The position numbers and the translations under genes were made by a program. Below the pieces are notes generated by a model. It saw only the letters and a program-made list of their open reading frames with translations. It did not search any database and was not told where the DNA came from. Shown here piece by piece: positions 1-6,074 of a stretch of 9,411 nt of DNA. Origin of the DNA: Pseudomonadota bacterium (GTDB lineage Bacteria; Pseudomonadota; Alphaproteobacteria; Rhizobiales; Kaistiaceae); the NCBI GenBank assembly GCA_023433185.1, contig JAEZEN010000283.1, positions 1 to 9,411 of the forward strand, written 5' to 3'. Numbering within the stretch: the first letter of the stretch is position 1; each line of letters opens with the position of its first letter.

Positions 1-49
1 CACCGGCGCCGTGCTGGCCGTCGACGGCGGCCAGACCGCCTCGGTCTGA
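1..49 (+). CDS. C-terminal end of an SDR-family oxidoreductase (5' end outside window)
   Basis: Only the last 15 codons and a TGA stop (47-49) are inside the window. Read from base 2 they give TGAVLAVDGGQTASV. A 'TG..L.VDGG' string close to the C-terminus is the usual ending of classical short-chain dehydrogenases/reductases, where it follows the last Rossmann strand. Substrate and cofactor preference cannot be judged from this fragment. The gene converges on the DapA-like gene, with only 8 bases between the two stop codons. Other Rossmann-type proteins can end similarly, so the assignment is probable rather than certain. Confidence 0.6.
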   Translation, partial: TGAVLAVDGGQTASV

Positions 50-57
50 CGGCCGGC

Positions 58-969
58 TCAGGCCGGCTCGCCGGCGAGCAGGTCCGCGATCGCCGGGTCG
101 GCGAGCAGGTCGTCGCGGACGGCATCGGGCAATGCCTCCAGCGGCGGCCTGAGGTTGCCCCAGAAGGCCTCGCCGGTGCGCGCGGCGATCACCGCCTTCA
201 CCGCCGGCATCAGGCCGCGGCCCTCGACCGCCTTCCGGACGGCGTTGAGGCCGGCCTGGAGCGCGTCGGCATCGTCTTCCTGCCAGCGGTCGTAGAGGCG
301 GCGGATGCCCGCGGCGTTGATGTTGGCGCTCGCCGAGATGCAGCCGGCCGCGCCGGCGCGGAGCGCCTCGAGCAGATAGCCCTCCGAGCCCGGGAAGATG
401 GCGAGGCCCGGGAACGCCTCGATCATGCGGAGCGTGTTGGCCTTGTCGCCCGAGGAGTCCTTCATGCCGACGACGATCCCGGGAAAGGCCTCGACCAGCC
501 GTCGGACCAGCGCCTCCGACCAGCCGACCAGGGCGATCGGCGGGATGTGGTAGAGCATGATCCGCGGCACGTGCGCGCCGCAGCCCTCGATGAGCCGGGC
601 GACGAAGGCGAACAGCCCCTCGTCGGTGGCCTTGCGGTAGTAGAACGGCGGCAGCAGCAGGACACCCGCGGCGCCGATCTCGCCGGCATGGCGGGTGAGG
701 GCGATGGCGTCGCCCAGCGCGCAGGCCCCGGTGCCGGGCAGCAGACGTTCGGCGGCGATCCCGGCGGCGAGGTGCGCGTCGATGCTGCGCCGGCGCTCGT
801 CGAGTGTCTGCGAGTTGGCCTCGCTGGTGGTGCCGAGGATGGCGAGCCCGTGCGCCCCGTCCTCCAGGAGGCGCTGCGAATGGCGGACGAGAGCCGCCTC
901 GTCGATGCTTTCATCGTCGCGGAACGGCGTGGCGACGGGCGGCCAGAGACCGGCGAGGGGGATTGGCAT
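58..969 (-). CDS. DapA-superfamily class I aldolase/lyase, probably not true dihydrodipicolinate synthase
   Basis: The 303-residue protein has the usual length of the DHDPS/N-acetylneuraminate lyase/KDG-aldolase TIM-barrel family. These cytoplasmic enzymes make or break C-C bonds with pyruvate or a 2-oxo acid through a lysine Schiff base. Visible motifs are GTTSEA at 46-51 (the DapA GTTGES position), the catalytic tyrosine Y140 in LYHIPP, and the Schiff-base lysine K170 in GMKDSSGD. In E. coli DapA the YNVPSR motif supplies Arg138, which binds the aspartate semialdehyde carboxylate. Here the equivalent residue is Ile145, so lysine biosynthesis is unlikely and a sugar-acid, hydroxyproline-type or other aldolase/dehydratase role is more plausible. 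The ATG at 969 was chosen because MPIPLAGLWPPVATPF is the normal family N-terminus. The frame stays open upstream to 1116, but that extension is arginine-rich and family-atypical. It diverges from the binding-protein gene across 308 bases and converges on an SDR gene end. Confidence 0.85.
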   Translation of the reverse strand: MPIPLAGLWPPVATPFRDDESIDEAALVRHSQRLLEDGAHGLAILGTTSEANSQTLDERRRSIDAHLAAGIAAERLLPGTGACALGDAIALTRHAGEIGAAGVLLLPPFYYRKATDEGLFAFVARLIEGCGAHVPRIMLYHIPPIALVGWSEALVRRLVEAFPGIVVGMKDSSGDKANTLRMIEAFPGLAIFPGSEGYLLEALRAGAAGCISASANINAAGIRRLYDRWQEDDADALQAGLNAVRKAVEGRGLMPAVKAVIAARTGEAFWGNLRPPLEALPDAVRDDLLADPAIADLLAGEPA

Positions 970-1277
970 GACGATCGGATCCCAAAGATGCGTGGCGTCC
1001 GGCGACCCTAGCAGGCCCCGGCGCCGGCCCAAACCCGTCCCGGATCGCGATCGGCGTGTACCGAATGTCGCGACCACTGCCGCTCCCTGGCCATGCAAAT
1101 CGGCGTGATCCCGCACTTTCGGGGGTTCCGCCCGCGCCGATCGGACTGGTCCGGCGCGCCGGGGAATGCTAACGGAATGGCCTGAGACCGTGTCCGGCGA
1201 GGCCGGCGCGCCCGGGGAAGGCCTGCCTTTCCAAAGGCCCGTCGGTGCGTCTCGTCGGATGACCCCAGGAGGCGGAC
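970..1277. promoter_or_regulatory. 308-base divergent intergenic region with several short palindromes
   Basis: This gap separates the minus-strand aldolase gene from the plus-strand binding-protein gene, so it should carry both promoters. No convincing -35/-10 pair was recognised. It holds several perfect short dyads: GATCGCGATC at 1043-1052, CCGGCGCGCCGG at 1151-1162, and GCCTTT/AAAGGC arms at 1225-1230 and 1233-1238 around a CC centre. The 1151 palindrome is partly repeated at 1203-1221, where CCGGCGCGCC is again followed by GGGGAA. Open frames across the region are low-complexity shadows. Any of the dyads could be an operator, but in GC-rich DNA short palindromes also arise by chance. Confidence 0.45.
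1267..1272 (+). promoter_or_regulatory. Shine-Dalgarno site fixing a GTG start
   Basis: AGGAGG lies five bases before the GTG at 1278. It is a perfect ribosome binding site and settles the non-ATG start of the solute-binding protein, whose signal peptide begins immediately after it. Confidence 0.85.
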
Positions 1278-2393
1278 GTGAAGGGATTCGTTAACGTTAC
1301 CGTTTTGCAGACGGCGCTCGCCGGCAGCATTGTCGTCGGCCTGGCTACGGCCGCCGGGGCGCAGTCCTACGAGCTGATCGAGGCGGCCAAGGGGGAGGGC
1401 AGGCTCACCACGATGGCCCTGGCCGAGGACTGGTGCGGCTACGGCGCGCTGAAGGACGGCTTCGAGACCAAGTACGGCATCGACATCGTCGACCTCAACG
1501 CCAATGCCACGTCGGCGGAGCAGTTCGAGGCGCTCCGCGCCGACGCCGAGCGGGACGACCGCGAGGGCCCCGACGTCGTCGACGTGACGATTGCCGTCGC
1601 CGCCCAGGCGGCTGCCGCCGGCCTCACGCAGCCCTACAGGGTCGCGACCTGGGACTCCATTCCCGACGACCTCAAGCACCCCGAGGGCCTCTGGACCGGC
1701 GACTATTTCGGCGTGATCGCCTTCGAAGTGAATGCCGACGCCGTGAAGACCCTGCCGGAGGACTGGGCCGACCTGCTCGGCGACGAATACTCCAAGTCGG
1801 TGGCGCTGGCCGGCAGCCCGAATGCGTCGGTGCAGGCGCTGCAGGGCGTCCTTGCCGCGGGCCTGTCGCGCACCGACGGCGATGTCTCCGGGGCGGCCGA
1901 GGCTGGCATGGAGTTCTTCGCCGAACTGAACGCGAACGGCAACTTCCTGCCGGTCGCCGGCAGTGCCGCGACCGTCGCCGACAAGAGCACGCCGATCCTC
2001 GTCCGCTGGGATTATCTCGCCCTCAAGGATCGCGACGCGCTCAAGGCCGACGGGCCGAAGGTCGAGGTCGTCATCCCGAAGTCCGGCGTGGTGGGCGGCG
2101 CCTTCGCCCAGGCCATCAGCGCCAACGCCCCGCATCCCAATGCGGCCAAGCTCTGGCTCGAGTACCTCTATTCCGACGAGGGACAGCTCGCATGGCTGTC
2201 GGCCTATTGCCGCCCGGTGCGGATCAAGGACCTCCTCGATGGCGGCAAGGTGCCTGAGGACGTTGCCGCGACGATGCCGCCGGCCGAGGCCTACGAGGGG
2301 GCGGTGTTCCTGATGCCGGAGGAGCAGATCGGTGCCGGCACGGCGATCAGCGAGCAGTGGGAGGCGACCGTCGGCGCCGAGGTCACGCGGTAG
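1278..2393 (+). CDS. Periplasmic extracellular solute-binding protein of an ABC transporter
   Basis: The protein has 371 residues with a GTG start supported by a perfect AGGAGG. Residues 1-28 form a Sec-type signal peptide: Lys2, a hydrophobic stretch at about 8-26, and an AGA/QS cleavage site after residue 28. There is no lipobox cysteine, so a soluble periplasmic protein is expected. The mature start (YELIEAAKGEGRLTTMAL) and the later segments (ADLLGDEYSKSVALAGSP at about 164-181; HPNAAKLWLEYLYSDEGQ at about 286-303) resemble the iron(III)/phosphonate/polyamine-type family 1 binding proteins (AfuA/FbpA-like, COG1840 type). Those capture a ligand between two lobes and deliver it to a membrane permease. 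The ligand cannot be told from sequence; the FbpA-type tyrosine pair is not obvious. No permease or ATPase gene is adjacent: the next gene converges on it with a 12-base gap. Confidence 0.8.
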   Translation: MKGFVNVTVLQTALAGSIVVGLATAAGAQSYELIEAAKGEGRLTTMALAEDWCGYGALKDGFETKYGIDIVDLNANATSAEQFEALRADAERDDREGPDVVDVTIAVAAQAAAAGLTQPYRVATWDSIPDDLKHPEGLWTGDYFGVIAFEVNADAVKTLPEDWADLLGDEYSKSVALAGSPNASVQALQGVLAAGLSRTDGDVSGAAEAGMEFFAELNANGNFLPVAGSAATVADKSTPILVRWDYLALKDRDALKADGPKVEVVIPKSGVVGGAFAQAISANAPHPNAAKLWLEYLYSDEGQLAWLSAYCRPVRIKDLLDGGKVPEDVAATMPPAEAYEGAVFLMPEEQIGAGTAISEQWEATVGAEVTR

Positions 2394-2405
2394 CCGGTAT
2401 CGGCA

Positions 2406-2885
2406 TCACGGGTCGGTGTATCCCTCGACGCGGAGCGCGAGGCGCAGCGCTGCGGGATCGGCGGTGAAGTAGAGGCCGCCGGTCTCCTCGGAATGCTGGG
2501 CGATGAAGTCGAAGGTCGCCGAGCTCTCCTCGATGACGGCGCCGTCCTCGTTCCGCAACTCGCCGCGCACGGTGACATTGGCGCCGGTCACCTTGCCGTG
2601 GTTGACGACGCGGATCGGCACGAGGAACGTGCCGGTCGCGAGCCGGACGGGAGGCCCGCCCGCGACGGCGATTCCCGGCTGCGAGCGGCTCGGGCTGGTG
2701 AGGCCCTCGTAGACCAGGAAGCCGAGAATCGTGGCCAGGATGGCACCGCCGATCGCGGCGGCGACCCACTCCCAGGCCGACGTGCCGGAATCGTCGTCCT
2801 CCGCCTCGCCCTCGGTCGGTGGCGGGGGTCTCCTGGCCCGTCCCGGGGCGGATCGCTTGCGTGCCGATGCGGTTTTTCGTGCCAT
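2406..2885 (-). CDS. TIGR02588-like single-pass membrane protein of unknown function
   Basis: The protein has 159 residues. The N-terminus is strongly basic (Lys/Arg at about 3-19), followed by a proline and acidic stretch (20-33), one transmembrane helix at about 39-59 (WEWVAAAIGGAILATILGF), and a soluble domain of about 100 residues rich in beta-type sequence (FLVPIRVVNHGKVTGANVTV at 87-106). By the positive-inside rule the soluble domain should be periplasmic. Its 'V.V.N.G...A.NV.V.G' pattern resembles small Ig-like/CARDB-type beta sandwiches, which is only a resemblance. As remembered from family descriptions, TIGR02588 is always the second gene of a pair with TIGR02587. Here its ATG (2885-2883) shares one base with the TGA of that upstream gene, so translation is probably coupled. 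It ends 12 bases from the convergent binding-protein gene. The biochemical role is unknown. Confidence 0.75.
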   Translation of the reverse strand: MARKTASARKRSAPGRARRPPPPTEGEAEDDDSGTSAWEWVAAAIGGAILATILGFLVYEGLTSPSRSQPGIAVAGGPPVRLATGTFLVPIRVVNHGKVTGANVTVRGELRNEDGAVIEESSATFDFIAQHSEETGGLYFTADPAALRLALRVEGYTDP

Positions 2886-3706
2886 CAGAGGACCAGCCGT
2901 GCGGCCGCAGCGCCCACTGCGCCGGGGAATGAGAGAACGATGAGGGTGCTGAGAAGCTCGCCCGGCGAAAGGCCGTCGATCCGCCCGAACACCCAGAGCA
3001 GGAAGAGGCTGGCGGCGAGGACGATCACGTAGCCGACCACCGTGAAGCGGAGAAACAGACCGAGGCCGGTCGCGCCCGGCCGGACATGGACCGGCTCGCG
3101 GATCGCGACGAAATAGACGAAGACGTGCATGATCGCCAGGGAAACGATCACCAGGGCGATCTCGCGCCATGGTCCGATGGTGTGGGCGATACGCATGACC
3201 TCGTCGGTCGGCGCGACGCTGAGCGACAGGAATAGCGCGCCGACAAACATCAGGAAGAGTTCACCGAGATAGGCCGGATGCGTCTTGCGTCGTCGTTCGA
3301 CGCCCTCCGGCTGTTCGCCGAGCTGGCTCCGCGAGAGCATCGCGCCGATGCTGCCGGGAACGATCTGGATGCCGATCCTGCCGATGATCTCCCGCGCCGC
3401 CATGTCGCGCCCGATCAGGCCGAACAGGTAGAGAAAGAAGGCCGCAAGGATTGCCGCGACGCCGATCGCGACAAGGGAATCGGCGAGGTGATCGACGAGG
3501 CGCGAGCTTTCCCGGAAGCCCACATAATGGGCGAGACCGACGAGAAGGACCGGCGTCAGGCCGAGGAGAATCGCCAGCCGCAGCGGGTCCGCCGCGTGGC
3601 CGAGCGTCCACAGCTCCATCGTCATCAGCATCGGAATGCCGAAGATGAGCGCCCCGCCGAAGGCGCGCGCGATTCCAACCAGAAGGGGCTTGTCGGGCCA
3701 TTTCAC
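2885..3706 (-). CDS. TIGR02587-like polytopic integral membrane protein of unknown function
   Basis: From the GTG at 3706 the protein has 273 residues. About seven or eight hydrophobic helices are visible: roughly 9-30 (GIARAFGGALIFGIPMLMTM), 36-56, 70-92, 98-114, 145-162, 175-195, 208-234 and 247-272. The 'G.aRAfgGAliFgiPmLMTMElW.LG' opening is the signature remembered for TIGR02587 (DUF2391-type), a family defined by its invariant pairing with TIGR02588; both are of unknown function. The gene runs straight into its partner through a TGATG overlap. The start is uncertain: the GTG at 3706 gives a short lead-in but has no clear Shine-Dalgarno, while a TTG at 3742 would add 12 residues. It diverges from the trpB2-like gene. 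No transport or enzyme motif is recognisable. Confidence 0.75.
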   Translation of the reverse strand: MKWPDKPLLVGIARAFGGALIFGIPMLMTMELWTLGHAADPLRLAILLGLTPVLLVGLAHYVGFRESSRLVDHLADSLVAIGVAAILAAFFLYLFGLIGRDMAAREIIGRIGIQIVPGSIGAMLSRSQLGEQPEGVERRRKTHPAYLGELFLMFVGALFLSLSVAPTDEVMRIAHTIGPWREIALVIVSLAIMHVFVYFVAIREPVHVRPGATGLGLFLRFTVVGYVIVLAASLFLLWVFGRIDGLSPGELLSTLIVLSFPGAVGAAAARLVL

Positions 3707-3758
3707 GCCGCAACCAATGCTCCACGGCGCGCTCCGGCGCAATCCGCCGGACGGAATG

Positions 3759-3780
3759 CGTGAAACCCGGGAGGTTCACG
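3759..3780. repeat. Inverted repeat upstream of the TrpB2-like gene
   Basis: CGTGAA at 3759-3764 is the exact reverse complement of TTCACG at 3775-3780. Inside these arms CC at 3766-3767 can pair with GG at 3773-3774 if A3765 is bulged. The spacing and symmetry fit an operator half-site pair or an RNA stem. It lies in the divergent spacer, about 90 bases before the trpB2-like start. Confidence 0.45.
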
Positions 3781-3787
3781 GAACGTT

Positions 3788-3823
3788 TTACCACCCTCGA
3801 CACGAGGGTCCCCGGGGCGGTAA
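3788..3823. repeat. Nested inverted repeats in the trpB2 leader region
   Basis: TTACC (3788-3792) is complementary to GGTAA (3819-3823). Directly inside lies a perfect 7-base hairpin, ACCCTCG (3793-3799) with ACA loop and CGAGGGT (3803-3809), and then the palindrome CCCCGGGG (3810-3817). The elements abut, so the stretch could fold as a compact branched leader RNA or act as a protein-binding dyad. It ends 43 bases before the chosen ATG. No T-run follows, so it is not a standard terminator. Confidence 0.45.
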
Positions 3824-3866
3824 GGTTCCAGGGCGGGCAAAGGGCGCGGAAGGGGCGCAGGCGATC

Positions 3867-5237
3867 ATGCGAGAGAGCACGAAGTACCTTCTGGACGAGT
3901 CGCGCTTGCCCAGAACCTGGTACAACATCGTCGCGGACCTGCCGGTGGCCCCGCCGCCGATGCTCAACGCGGAAACCCGGAAGCCGGTCACTGCGGACGA
4001 CCTGCTGGCGCTGTTTCCCGAGACCGTCATCGCGCAGGAATTCGCCACCGAGCGCGACATAGAGATTCCGCAGCCGGTGCGCGACGTCTACCGGCAGTGG
4101 CGGCCGTCGCCGCTCTACCGTGCGCACCGCCTAGAGAAGGTGCTCGACACTCCGGCCCGCATCTATTTCAAGTACGAGGGTGTCTCGCCGACCGGCAGCC
4201 ACAAGCCGAACACCTCGGTGGCGCAGGCCTTCTACCACAAGGAGTCGGGCGTCACCCGCCTCGCGACCGAGACCGGCGCGGGCCAGTGGGGGTCGTCCCT
4301 GGCGTTTGCCGGCAGCCTGTTCGGGCTCGACGTCGACATCTACATGATCCGCGCGTCCTTCGAGCAGAAGCCCTATCGCAGGGCGATGATGGAGAGTTAC
4401 GGCGCCCGCTGCCTTGCGTCCCCGTCGGCCGAGACCGTCGTCGGCCGCGCCACCCTTGCCCGGAAGGCCGACCACCGCGGCTCCCTCGGCCTTGCCATGT
4501 CCGAGGCCGTCGAGGTTGCCCGCCGCCGCGACGACACCGGCTATGCGCTCGGCTCGGTCCTCAACCACGTCGTCCTCCACCAGACCGTCGTCGGCATCGA
4601 GGCCATGGCGCAGATGGAGATGACGGACGACTACCCCGATATCGTCATCGGCTGCACCGGGGGCGGCGCCAATTTCGCCGGGCTCGCGTTCCCCTTCATC
4701 GGCGCCGGGCTCCGCGGCGGACGGAAGGTGCGCGTGATCGGCGTCGAGCCGGCGGCCTGCCCGAGCCTCAGCCGGGGCACCTATGCCTATGACTACGGTG
4801 ACGCGGGCCATCTGCTGCCCCTTGTCAAGATGCACACCCTCGGCTCCAACTTCGTGCCGCCGGGCTTCCATTCGGCGGGTCTCCGCTACCATGGCATGGC
4901 GCCGCTGGTCAGCCAGGTGATGGACCTGGGGCTGATGGAGGCGCGCTCCTGCCAGCAGTCGAAGATCTTCGAGGCCGGCATCCTGTTCGCCCGGACCGAG
5001 GGCATCCTGCCGGCGCCGGAGGCGAACCACGCCATCCGCGCGACGATCGACGAGGCGCTGCGCTGCCGCGAGGAGGGTCGGTCCGAGGTCATCCTCTTCA
5101 ATCTCTGCGGCCATGGCCACTTCGACATGCAGGCCTACATGGACCACGCCGAAGGCAAGCTGAAGGACCTCGACTACGACGAGGGCGAGCTGGCCAAGTC
5201 CATCTCGGAACTTCCCATCGCCCAGGTCGCGGCCTGA
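3867..5237 (+). CDS. TrpB2-type tryptophan synthase beta-like PLP enzyme
   Basis: The 456-residue protein fits the TrpB2 (TIGR01415-type) branch, which is longer than classical TrpB. It is a fold-type II PLP enzyme expected to catalyse beta-replacement on serine (tryptophan from indole and serine) or a related reaction in the cytoplasm. Visible features: TrpB2 N-terminus RTWYNIVADLP (16-26), RPSPLYRA (79-86), PLP Schiff-base lysine K113 in SPTGSHKPNTS, the ETGAGQWG loop (135-142) with E135 matching the catalytic glutamate of TrpB, the phosphate-binding loop CTGGGANF (263-270), IGVEP (291-295), and C-terminal NLCGHGHFD (412-420). Cys414 sits where TrpB has the Ser that contacts the PLP ring nitrogen. 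No trpA, trpC or trpF is nearby, typical of stand-alone TrpB2 genes. The ATG at 3867 was chosen because residues after it match the family; the frame is open further upstream, but that part reads through inverted repeats. A purine-rich AGGGG lies 11 bases upstream. Confidence 0.88.
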   Translation: MRESTKYLLDESRLPRTWYNIVADLPVAPPPMLNAETRKPVTADDLLALFPETVIAQEFATERDIEIPQPVRDVYRQWRPSPLYRAHRLEKVLDTPARIYFKYEGVSPTGSHKPNTSVAQAFYHKESGVTRLATETGAGQWGSSLAFAGSLFGLDVDIYMIRASFEQKPYRRAMMESYGARCLASPSAETVVGRATLARKADHRGSLGLAMSEAVEVARRRDDTGYALGSVLNHVVLHQTVVGIEAMAQMEMTDDYPDIVIGCTGGGANFAGLAFPFIGAGLRGGRKVRVIGVEPAACPSLSRGTYAYDYGDAGHLLPLVKMHTLGSNFVPPGFHSAGLRYHGMAPLVSQVMDLGLMEARSCQQSKIFEAGILFARTEGILPAPEANHAIRATIDEALRCREEGRSEVILFNLCGHGHFDMQAYMDHAEGKLKDLDYDEGELAKSISELPIAQVAA

Positions 5238-5286
5238 GTCGGGGCCGCCGCGGCGCCATTCCCACACTATCGGGACGATTCCCCAG

Positions 5287-6033
5287 ATGACGACGCTTGC
5301 GTTTCCGGCCGGCGGCTATCGCTACATCCCCGGCGTCTTCCAGTATTCGGCGGGCGTCGCGGCCGCTGACGGCTTCCGCCTCGAGCGGGTGACGTTCCGC
5401 CGCCCGGTGCCGCTGCGCGAGGGATTCGAGCGGATCGCCATCCATCTCGGCGCCGCGGGCCTGCCGCGGGCGGCCTTCTGCGCCGGCGAGCTGCGCGCAC
5501 CCGAGCCGATGAGCGAGAGCGGCTTCCGCCAGTTCAACGAACTCTATGTCGGGGTCCTGACCGACTGGGGGATCGTCGCCGAAGGCCGCAACCCGGTGGC
5601 GCGCAGCAACGTCTGCCCCGAGATCGCGCCGCCGCCGGAACCGTCGTTCCACGCCTTCACCTTCACCGTGCCCGACGGCGGGGCGGCGCCGTCCTTCGTC
5701 GTCGCCGGCAGCGGCGAGGTGCCGGAAGGGCAGGCCAACTACCGCGACCATGTCGTGCGGCCCGGCGACACGAGCCCGTCCGGGCTTCGCGCCAAGGCCG
5801 AGTTCGTCCTCGGCGAGATGGAGCGCCGCATGGCGGCGATGGGCTTCGGCTGGGCCGACAGCACCGCGGTGCAGGCCTACACGGTCCACGACCTCTACCC
5901 GTTCCTGGCCGAGGCGATCGTGGCGCGTGGTGCCGCGCCGCTCGGTCTGACCTGGCACTATTGCCGGCCGCCGGTGGCGGGGCTCGACTACGAGATGGAC
6001 TGCCGCGCAGTCCCGGTCGAGCGCGTTCTCTGA
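5287..6033 (+). CDS. Duplicated RidA-like protein, putative CnbZ-type enamine/aminomuconate deaminase
   Basis: The 248-residue protein reads as two RidA/YjgF-like halves. The first (about 17-128) has FQYSAGVAA, then FNELYVGVLTDWGI (83-96) and NPVARSNVCPEI (102-113), matching the RidA pattern in which a late arginine binds the substrate carboxylate. The second (about 138-248) has RPGDTSPSGLRAKAEFVLGE (158-177), MGFGWADSTAVQAYTVHDLY (185-204) and LTWHYCRPPVAGLDYEMDCR (221-240). RidA proteins hydrolyse enamine/imine intermediates such as 2-aminoacrylate. The whole-length pattern, beginning GYRYIPGVFQYSAGVAA, resembles proteins annotated as 2-amino-5-chloromuconate deaminase CnbZ; that name is recalled, not searched, and no aminophenol pathway genes are in view. 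It lies 49 bases after the TrpB2-like stop on the same strand, with no obvious terminator between, so co-transcription is likely. The ribosome binding site is weak (GGGACG about 10 bases upstream). Confidence 0.6.
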   Translation: MTTLAFPAGGYRYIPGVFQYSAGVAAADGFRLERVTFRRPVPLREGFERIAIHLGAAGLPRAAFCAGELRAPEPMSESGFRQFNELYVGVLTDWGIVAEGRNPVARSNVCPEIAPPPEPSFHAFTFTVPDGGAAPSFVVAGSGEVPEGQANYRDHVVRPGDTSPSGLRAKAEFVLGEMERRMAAMGFGWADSTAVQAYTVHDLYPFLAEAIVARGAAPLGLTWHYCRPPVAGLDYEMDCRAVPVERVL

Positions 6034-6039
6034 GAGGGG

Positions 6040-6063
6040 GAGACCCCGGCGAACCGGGGCCTC
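6040..6063. terminator. GC-rich hairpin between convergent genes
   Basis: CCCCGG (6044-6049) and CCGGGG (6054-6059) form a perfect 6-bp stem with a CGAA loop. GAG (6040-6042) and CTC (6061-6063) extend it past one A-C mismatch. It sits just after the RidA-like stop at 6033 and just before the RTX stop at 6075, so it could end both transcripts. Neither side has a clean U-run; the minus-strand exit is a C/T-rich tract. It is therefore only a probable bidirectional terminator. Confidence 0.5.
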
Positions 6064-6074
6064 ACCGGGTCTGC

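Noticed and set aside
1008..2135. Long minus-strand open frame opposite the solute-binding protein
   Set aside because: It is antisense to a well-supported gene, is low-complexity (Gly/Arg/Val/Asp rich), and has no recognisable domain; long antisense frames are common in GC-rich DNA.
2393..2404. GCCG-GTAT-CGGC stem between convergent genes as a terminator
   Set aside because: A four-base-pair stem with no T-run is too weak to call.
3636..3866. N-terminal extension of the TrpB2-like gene
   Set aside because: The added 77 residues overlap the divergent gene and the inverted-repeat spacer and do not resemble TrpB2; the ATG at 3867 gives the normal N-terminus.
4131..5267. 378-codon minus-strand frame opposite the TrpB2-like gene
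   Set aside because: It is a mirror of the codon bias of the sense gene, with no family features and no ribosome site.
5098..5958. 286-codon minus-strand frame opposite the TrpB2 end and the RidA-like gene
   Set aside because: It crosses two sense genes and their spacer and has shadow-type composition.
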